From positions 27,326,402 through 27,390,401 of the forward strand of contig NC_088301.1 of assembly GCF_032854445.1 (NCBI RefSeq): 64,000 nucleotides of DNA, in the 5' to 3' direction. The notes beneath the pieces are model-generated. The model did no database searches and was not told where the DNA came from. It worked only from the letters and a program-made list of their open reading frames with translations. Shown here one piece after another: positions 54,940 to 64,000 of the stretch. Origin of the DNA: Liolophura sinensis (Eukaryota; Mollusca; Polyplacophora; Chitonida; Chitonidae). Each line of letters starts with the position of its first letter. Position 1 is the first letter of the stretch. The position numbers and the translations under genes were made by a program.

Positions 54940-57900
54940 TCACCACATCGTGTAGTCAAAGTCCTCATTGCCAAAGAATATGAAGTATGTAAGGATGGTG
55001 ACAAACACCACCACATTGCCAGATAACACCAAGCCACAGGCCCCCCACTCAATCTGAAATAGGAACAGGGAAATATACTGTATTTGACCTAAAACTTCAT
55101 ACATAAAGTTAATAACTTCCTCTGGTTCTGAGGGGTCCCCTGAGGGTGTTAAAGGTTTCTTTGAAAGGTCTGAATGTTGTGCTTTATTATCTTTATCTGC
55201 CTTTAAAATGTACATTTTTGGGCAAAGATTTGGACAAAACGAAGTCTGACATTTGTTTTACTGTTTAAAAAATTGTTATCTAAAAGATAGAAAAGCACAG
55301 TGTGAACAACGACATATTTAAATTTAGTCATAATATATGTATAATTTCATAGGCGCTACCATGTACTAAGCACTCATTAAAATAGGAAGCTCAAAGTAAT
55401 AAATTCGCCACGATTCATCTACTTACCACACTTCTATGAGCCAGTACAATTGGTAAGGCACAGGCCGAGATTACAATACCGGTTGTTAAAAAAATGCAGA
55501 ATTCCACCAATGCACTGCTGGCGGAGTCGAGGCTATCTGCTAAACGACGAGACACCATTGTGGGAATTGGTGATAGCACATAAAATATCAGCACAAACAT
55601 GGGCCACCAGTTGCTGAAACAAAGAAAGCAAATGTTAGCCAACACTGTCAAATGTCAATGTGGACTCATAAATTTCTTCCTCACAGCTTAAAGATATGGT
55701 TAAATACAATGTCAGCGTCCGACATAAGGTTATTCTCACAGCTAGCCTGGCTCTGCTGACTTAAGCTGTGTAGGCCTGAAGCACTAGCTGGATCAACAAA
55801 TCCCCCCTCCCCTTAATAATTTGATGCTGGATATTTAATGTAGCTTTCAACAGTACACAGGCCTATAACAAATCAACATGCTAAATTTTATTTACCATAC
55901 TCACGAAATTTTCACTTCAACTGATGGAGGTCAGTGTCACTGTGATAGAATTCCCCCCATCAAGTCGCAGCATAATGGCACCAGGCCCACCAGCAGAATA
56001 TATATGCAAAGAATGAAGCCAGAGAAATACCAAATCTGCCAGTTTTAATATCCCCTGCCCACATGGCACATGGTATAACTCCTTGGCCATTGGTGGTGCA
56101 ATATAGTCCAGCATAAATACATGTACTCACTTGTATGCTGGGATGGCACATCCTAATACGAGAAATGTGATCCCCACTGCGGCCGAGAAGGCCAATGTTA
56201 TCAACCTGTTTGGTCAGAAAGACAACAGATGATAAATGGTTAAAAAAAAAAAAAAAGTCATACAAAAAAAAACATGAATGAAAAACATGGTATGTATACA
56301 GATGTCAGTGTGTGTGCTTTGGCAATTAATGTACTTATTTATTTGATCGGTGTTTTAGGCCGTACTCAAGAATATTTCACTTATATGACGGCAGCCAGCA
56401 TTATGGTGGTAGGAGCTTGGTGGAAACCCACAATCATCTGCTGGTTGCTGGCAGACTTTCCCACACACAACCGGAGAGTAAGCCCCAATTGGGTTGATGT
56501 ATGCATTTTCTATATATCATATGCACAGAAGCGCATGCATGTGTACATGCTGAGTATGTTGTGCCCTTAAATAAAACTTAGTTAAAACTGTTTCCAAATT
56601 TTATGATTTTCACAGAGAAGTTAAATTCTAGGTGATCCCTTTCATATTTTCCCTTTAACACCAAACAGAGAGACAGATTCTCAAGTATTCAAAACAAAAT
56701 ATGGAGACAAATATCATTTAACAAGACGCACTGACTTGAACTAAAACTTCAATTAATAGCTGGCATACATAGTGCATCAAATGACACTTAATACTTACAC
56801 TATTTGGAAAATCCAGTGCAAGACGGACACATGAAAATAAAAATAAAAAAAGAAGCACCAAATTAACAAGAATGCATAGGAAATATTAATCTGTACAATA
56901 AAATATCACATTAATACATGAATGACGATTTAAAACTAGTCTACACGCTTACTTAGCACCATTAAAAACGTATGAGAACAGCATGTATTGTTAAAATACA
57001 AATTCAAGTGCCTCAAACGACAGTCACAATCCCCCCTTTCGCATACAAACTGCAACAACAGGCGCATTCTTGTTGAATGACCACGGCCTGGGCAACCGCA
57101 AGTCACTACAGAAGCCCAAGATCGAGCCGCACATCTATTTATATGTGAGCAACACCGCATTGATTCCGCACTGCATTCCAGAGTAAAACTAAGGTGTAAG
57201 GTGTCCGAGTGCGAGCGCCAACACTGTTTGTGGCTGTGAGCAATACGTCTTACCATTAGCGTGTTCTCTTTGTTGTGTTGTAAGTCATGCCATGTTAACC
57301 AAGTTGTCACATTTTAGCAGTTCCATTACTGTCTTTGTATAGGCTACTACCGACAGTTATAATAAGGAGTGAGGAGTAAACATAGACACCAGAACCAACC
57401 AAACGTCCATTACTGAGGATTGCCTTGGCAAACCTATGTCGCGGGCTTCGGCATTGTCAGACCATGTGCCTTTCTTTTATTTACTCATTTTCTAACCAAA
57501 CAAACAACAACACCTGTATGTTTTAATAGCTCTAAGTAAACTTTATGTTGAATTCTTTTGTTTTACTTACGGATGGGGTTATTCTAGTAAGGCCCATTGA
57601 TCTGCATCTATAAGCTTGATTTATTTATTTATTTGATTGGTGTTTTACGTCGTACTCAAGAATATTTCACTCATACGACGTCGACCAGTATCATTGTAGG
57701 AGGAAACCGGGCAGAGTCCGGGGGAAACCCACAACCATCCACAGGTTGCTGCCAGACCTTCCCACTTACTCTATAAGCTTGACAAAGCTCAATGAATGCT
57801 TCTGACTTTCAAGATAGACTTTTGTCAAGTACCACTCCCTTTTGTCTTGTACCATTCCCTTTTGTCATGTACCATTCCCTTTTCTCATGAACCATTCCCT

Positions 57901-60900
57901 TTTCAGATTATTTTCTCTAATGAAATAACAATATTAATTACATGCTACATGATCATCAGCCCGCTCTTAAGCTCCTTGGTTTTGTTCTACATTTACTCCT
58001 ATTTGTAGTGGCTATTAAAACACTACTGATACAGCCTTTGAATGAATTATGAAGTTTTAGTCCCACACTAGTAATATTTCAGCCTTGTCATGATGATAGT
58101 CTGAGAGTTAATTGAAATGTTGAACAGAATCAATAGAAGTTGTCACTCTGTACAATACAATGATGTCCTTTTGATAGCATCATGAGAGCCCTGACAATCC
58201 TACCAGTAAAGCAAAAGGTCCCAGAAATACCTTTTTTTCAGCACCTGACATGTTCTCTGTATACATATATATTCAATGAAAATAATTTATCTTAATATGT
58301 GGACAGTTTTGTTCGAATGTAAACAATTAAGTTGACAGCCTATTTATGCTACGTACTAATCACTAGTTACTTGACAACACCATTAACACCGGAGTTAGTA
58401 GAAGATTTGCTTCCCCTGCTTGCACCCACAGGTTTCAAAGAACAAATGTCGTCATCATATGACTGAAAAATTGTTAAGTATGTTCAACCCCAAGCACTCA
58501 CTCACTTACTCAATGAACAAATGTACTTGATTTATTTTTTATCTTCACACCATAATCATATTAAACATAGGACTGAAGTGAGATGGTTTCAGACAATATC
58601 TGTCTTATTGAAAAAGAGAGGAGGCTTTAATTTTTAATACAAGAATGCTGAATGTATAGTGATAGCAATATGCATACTAGAGTCAGTGTGCTGTGCCTTT
58701 ATGGGCATCATGTATAAAATTCTCCAATTCCGATATTAAAATTTGAACTGTATACACGAAATGAACTGGAATAACTATGAATAACAATGGTGATGATTTG
58801 AGTAGTTTAGGCAGGCATGCTAACATGTCCTATCATTCAAGTTGGGCAGCCACAAACAATTAAAATGTGAAACATGATGCAACCTGTCAGTTTTTAAAAG
58901 AAGGATGTTTTTTTTGGCGATGTCTTTCAATTAAAGTGAAACCCTTCCACAACTGTCACCGATAGATGCACATCATACTTAAGTACTTATCCTTAAGAAC
59001 AATTCCACTGACAAGATGCATAATCAGCCTTCTCTGCTTTTTACTCCTTAATACCTTGCCTTCCAACATATGCAAAGCTACACATTGGATTTGTTTATTT
59101 GATTGGTGTTTTACACCGTATTCAAGAATATTTCACTTATACGACAGTGGCCAGCATTATGGTGGGAGGAAACCGGGCAGAGCCCAGGGAAAACCCACGA
59201 CCATCGGCAGGTTGCTGGCAGACCTTCCCACTACACATTGGAGACAGCGTATCGCACCAAAAAAAAAACACTCTCTAACCATGGCAGTGTAATCAACAGA
59301 AAAGAGAAAATCTGCACTTGTCGGTGGCATTTGTCTTAGCGATCAAAGTATTTGGATAAACTATCAGCGACAGCTCTGGATGGAGGCATCACTTTTATTA
59401 TTCTTCCAAGCTGAAAACCAAAAGCCTGTTGTTCTTGGCCAGAATATTAAAACTGTTCTTCTGAATTTCAGACAGTGGTTTGTTCTTATATTACACAACT
59501 GCAAATGGCAGCTGTAATTTGGCAGAAAATTTCTTAGTGATAATATCTTTCAGACTTTTGAAGTTTATTCTTCCAGCTCACTTACTTTGGTGACCATATT
59601 GAAGTTTGAGCATCTTTTTGTCCAGAACCAATGGACAAATCCCTCTCAGATTTGGTATTTGAAAGTTACAGAAAATTTGATTTGATTAGATCTGACTGGT
59701 GTTTTACGCAGTACTCAAGAATATTTCACTTATACGACAGCGGCCAGTATTATGGTGGGTGGAGACCCACAACCATCTGTAGGTTGCTGACAGACCTTCC
59801 CATGTACGACTGGACGGGAAGCCCACATGAGCTGGACTTGAACTCACGGACATAAATTTTGAACAAGACATTAAAATTTGTTAATACTTTAGAAGCCCGC
59901 CATTGGTCACATATATGGTGTCATAATAAGTTTGGAATTTTCATACAACTTGAAACACTGTGTATTCTGGTAAATTTTACGCCAGTGATTCTGAATCTGC
60001 TTTTGTTGTTTGTCCACGTTTGAAACTTTTTGAGCCTTAGTCAAGAAAATAATTTTACAGTTTTAAAGTTACTAAATTTCATTGGTCCGAAAATCAAAAA
60101 CTATGCGAGCTAGAAATTTGTAATTTGCACTTTGTAGCCCAAGGTATGCATTTTCCATGGTATCTGAATATACTGAACTATATGATGAACAGTCTTCTCA
60201 CTAGAAGTATTTAAATGACATCACCTTATTTCAGAAATAGAAATGTAATCCCATTCATTTAATCTAGACTTAGAGGGTATTAGTAACTGGACCATTGCAT
60301 GGTATTAAGCTGCCAAGTTAACTACCCCAAATTACCATAAATTTCATCCATGATTAACCTGCCAATATGTCCTGATTCTGAGAGTTCTGTTTAGTTTAGA
60401 AAGGTCTATGAGGTTTGCTGGGAACATGGGATGATATTCTACTGGAAAATTGTAAGTTTCAGCACCAAAAATGATATTGTCAGACATTTATTTGCATCTA
60501 AAAATGCACTTTTGTGGGCGAAATTTTAGGTCATTTAGGGTATGTCTTTATAAGATTTGCCAAAGCAGACTGTGTATCTTCATACAGCAGCGTTGCTGTG
60601 TTGCTGACAGGCTATCACAAACACTGTCATGTTGCAAGCTGCACTGTAATGAAGCAGAATATGACAACCACTCATGCAGGCTCTTGGAAATCATGAATGG
60701 AACTGCAAAAACATCCATCACCTAGAAAATCGACACACTTCCTCTTGTTTTGAATTTTATCTTCCCAATTACCTCTTTTAACTCTTGCAGCTGTGCCTTT
60801 TGAAACAGAGTTACACATTTTCAACTAATGAACTAGCTATTTAACTTTTCGACCCAAACTGTTATATATAACACAGATGACTTTAGTTAGCTTTGTTTTC

Positions 60901-61253
60901 CCATAACAATGAATGCAGTGTGACTGAGACATCTGACAAGTTAATATCAGGGAAAACCATAAACCAAAAAACCCATCATGCATGCCAAATTACAACTATG
61001 AGCATGATTTCTAAATTATGGCAAAAACCGAATAAGTTATAACTGAACAAGTCCTTTGCCCATAGATATTGCTAGGTTGTACTCCAAAAATTTGTAACTG
61101 GCTGCTTCTAAATTGACATTTAATTACACCATATTGTCCACACTATAATTTGACACTGCATAAGGCCTGTTTGTCTTCGAAATTGCCCAAACACGAGAGC
61201 AACAAGTTACTGTCAGATTAAATGTGACAACTCTTACCCCGTATTCCAGCCAT
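54940..61253 (-). CDS. LEPROTL1: leptin receptor overlapping transcript-like 1 (Vps55 family membrane protein)
   Basis: Coding exons are 61253-61238 (MAGIR), 56205-56131 (LITLAFSAAVGITFLVLGCA), 55613-55427 (NWWPMFVLIFYVLSPIPTMV) and 55053-54940 (IEWGACGLVLSGNVVVFVTI, ending DYTMW then TGA). About 130 residues, matching human LEPROTL1/LEPROT (131). Sequence, exon boundaries and lengths follow the human gene as I recall it. The family has four membrane-spanning helices and sits in Golgi/endosome membranes; yeast Vps55 acts in endosome-to-vacuole sorting, and LEPROT proteins lower surface receptor levels. The start ATG has good context (CCAAAATGG). One anomaly: exon 1 ends in phase 1 (CGG G|GTAAGA), as in vertebrates, but the exon-2 acceptor CAG|GTTGATA leaves one base before Leu where two are needed. 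This may be a lost G in the sequence or an unusual splice. Exon 1 is therefore slightly less certain than exons 2-4. The LEPROTL1 label rests on IEWGACxLVL and LPIV-like residues; a single invertebrate orthologue of both vertebrate genes is likely. Confidence 0.88.
56334..56481 (-). repeat. SINE-A, 5'-truncated copy in LEPROTL1 intron 1's side of exon 2
   Basis: TTTATTTGATCGGTGTTTTA, then GTACTCAAGAATATTTCACT and CAGCATTATGGTGGTAGGAG. It lies 130 bp upstream of LEPROTL1 exon 2. Confidence 0.8.
57618..57767 (-). repeat. SINE-A, 5'-truncated copy
   Basis: TTTATTTATTTATTTGATTG through GGAAACCGGGCAGAGTCCGG to CAGACCTTCCCACTTA. Confidence 0.8.
57825..57905. repeat. 21-bp tandem repeat, four copies
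   Basis: TTTTGTCTTGTACCATTCCC and close variants, four in a row. Confidence 0.85.
58440..58512 (+). repeat. SINE-B 3'-end fragment
   Basis: ATGTCGTCATCATATGACTG, then AAAAATTGTTAAGTATGTTC and CACTCACTCACTTACTC match the end of the 46-kb copy. Confidence 0.7.
59091..59244 (-). repeat. SINE-A, 5'-truncated copy
   Basis: TTGTTTATTTGATTGGTGTT, CATTATGGTGGGAGGAAACC, ending at CAGACCTTCCCACTACACAT. Confidence 0.8.
59678..59850 (-). repeat. SINE-A, copy with internal deletion
   Basis: GACTGGTGTTTTACGCAGTA, then GTATTATGGTGGGTGGAGAC, where about 20 bp of core are missing, continuing to GAGCTGGACTTGAACTCACG. Confidence 0.75.
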
Positions 61254-61552
61254 TTTGGATCACAAGTTTATGTACACATATAGAAATGACGTCATTATTT
61301 TGTTACCATTTCAAACCTCCACTGCTGATAATGGTACAGTTTTCTCCAATTCTACATCCTGGGTTAATAACATTTATAATACCAATGGGAATAAAATGAA
61401 TTCAAAGGAAATCAATGTTTTTCTTCAAATCTCGCGAATGTGCTTGAGCACGTGAGTTTGGTGGCCATATTCGTATCGACACAACACGACATCGTCGAAC
61501 TGGGGCAGCGTTCATACTCGATCTTTGTTAATTGACACTTTCTAACAGGGAA
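61254..61552. promoter_or_regulatory. probable bidirectional promoter between LEPROTL1 and VCP
   Basis: The 299 bp between the two divergent start codons contain TGACGTCA (61287-61294, full CRE palindrome), TCTCGCGA (61430-61437, close to the TCTCGCGAGA element of bidirectional housekeeping promoters) and CACGTG (61449-61454, E-box), plus GGTGGCCATATT. There is no obvious TATA box at a fixed distance. CTAACAG just before the VCP ATG could be a splice acceptor for an upstream non-coding exon. Motif identity is direct reading; promoter function is inference. Confidence 0.6.
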
Positions 61553-62911
<1,359 letters not shown>

Positions 62912-62984
62912 TGATGTAAGATAAAGCCATGTGTAGGAGATAAAGGTTAGAGAATTAAATGCAACCATACCAGAGAATAGCATG

Positions 62985-63109
62985 TGAGGGTGGTACAATG
63001 ACCAAGGAGCCTCTCAACAAGGCAGTGGCTCATGCTGACTTCCAGCAACCTGCAGATGGTCATGAGTCTCACCCAGGCTATGCCCGGGTTTTTCCCACCA
63101 TAATGCTGT
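62985..63109 (+). repeat. SINE-A, internal fragment in VCP intron 2
   Basis: ACCAAGGAGCCTCTCAACAA, then CCAGCAACCTGCAGATGGTC and TTCCCACCATAATGCTG. It lacks the tail. Confidence 0.65.
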
Positions 63110-63239
63110 TCAAGTGGAGATAAGCTTTCTGTGGTATTGTTAAAATAACACACTGTGTGCTCAAATGGACATTGAAGCAGCAAGGCAAAATGAACGGGTT
63201 TAAAGCTGGTAATAATCCACTTCAGGACTAGAATGATAT

Positions 63240-63556
63240 TTATAGTGAAGCGAATAGAAGGAAAGAATTGTAAATATTAAATAGATATACACACGAAATG
63301 TAGACCTGCAGTGTAACACAGGATAAAACTATAGCTGAGCTGTCCGTATTGCCAGTGCGGTTGGAAATGCCTGAACAAAGGTCAAATTCAACGTATGAAA
63401 ACTCGGAATCTGAAGTCTGACCAGAGATGTCATTGTCATAAATCGGAACTTCGTCATTCACTATGGGCACAGATTGATACGGCAGTGTACGTGCTGCTGT
63501 GTAGCTAGAATCAATCTGGAAAGTGACATCTTTTTGATCACCTGCTGAGCTTCACT
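63240..63556 (-). other. open stretch with splice-like start, inside VCP intron 2
   Basis: The minus strand is open for about 100 codons, including QSVPIVNDEVPIYDNDISGQ and TSDSEFSYVEFDL, with CAG|GTGATC and TTTCCAG|ATTG as possible acceptors. Two tyrosine motifs (PIYDND, FSYVEF) resemble a receptor's cytoplasmic tail. I cannot name a family, and the end of the frame turns hydrophobic and AT-rich, so only the first 70 codons would be coding. It could be an exon of an antisense gene, a fossil or chance. Confidence 0.2.
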
Positions 63557-64000
63557 GGGCGGCCAGCTGGAGATCAGCTAGGGTAGTAAATGTATTGTTT
63601 TCAGTGTGTTTGGAGTCATAATTACGTTTCTCAAAGGCCCTCCTGGCAACATACTGTTAAACAGGTTGTAATCTTTAGCTAACTCTGGACGATTTTAATC
63701 AGTTTCATCTTTAATTATTATGTAAGAATAATGTTTCCATCAGAGTTTTTTTAATGTTCCTCTGGTATGTTTAGGCGCGTTTCAGCTGACCTCACACACA
63801 GACTTGCACGCTACGCACTCATGTCGCCATCACTGATTTCCCCATGACTACTCGAGGTCTTTTTTTGCCAATCGTGTTTGTAAACTGAAAGCATTTATTT
63901 GCTACTTAGTTTTAATTGTGTAATACACACACAAAAAAAAAAAATTTGGTCAGTGCGCGGTCAGTTTCGAAGTTGTACTCTTTTGTCATGTTTGTGTGGT

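Noticed and set aside
56936..57310. 124-codon minus-strand open frame starting MTTWLTWHDL
   Set aside because: It lies in LEPROTL1 intron 1, is Cys/Arg/His-rich with no domain I recognise and no splice context that extends it; probably chance.

Overview
This is a eukaryotic, almost certainly molluscan (at least lophotrochozoan) nuclear genome window. Genes are intron-rich with GT-AG splice sites and a low coding density. The spaces between them are packed with tRNA-derived SINEs, (AT)n runs and minisatellites. The most abundant SINE (called SINE-A here) has a Pol III A/B-box head and a tail reading AGTACGGCGTAAAACACCAA followed by AAATAAATAAAT. A second family ends in a TCACTCACTC tail. From memory both types are common in gastropod and bivalve DNA; no search was possible.

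Layout. 1-7.2 kb is SINE-rich intergenic DNA. 7.2-14.2 kb (+) is a three-exon ankyrin-repeat gene (ANKRD34-like), whose last intron carries a 52-bp minisatellite. 14.7-19.1 kb is a repeat cluster: a nested satellite interrupted by a terminal-inverted-repeat element, and two inverted copies of a CGA/TCG-rich foldback element. 19.5-23.9 kb (-) is a five-exon pancreatic/lipoprotein-lipase-like gene with frame breaks, scored as a pseudogene. 31.3-37.2 kb (-) is a broken duplicate of a C2H2 zinc-finger gene, split at its start codon by about 3.5 kb of foreign DNA flanked by a 10-bp direct repeat. 39.6-42.0 kb (-) is the intact paralogue, a single 803-codon exon with about 12 zinc fingers. 44.3-49.3 kb (-) holds four short phase-compatible candidate exons of an unrecognised gene. 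48.8-53.3 kb is minisatellite-rich. 54.9-61.25 kb (-) is a LEPROTL1/Vps55-family gene in four exons. 61.55 kb onward (+) holds the first two coding exons of VCP/p97 (CDC48), which continues beyond the window.

The best-supported biology is the head-to-head LEPROTL1-VCP pair: about 300 bp separate the two start codons, and the interval holds a CRE palindrome, an E-box and a TCTCGCGA motif. This looks like a bidirectional promoter joining an endosomal-sorting membrane protein to the p97 AAA ATPase. A second theme is gene decay next to an intact paralogue (the zinc-finger pair). No prokaryotic operon, CRISPR array or rRNA gene is present.
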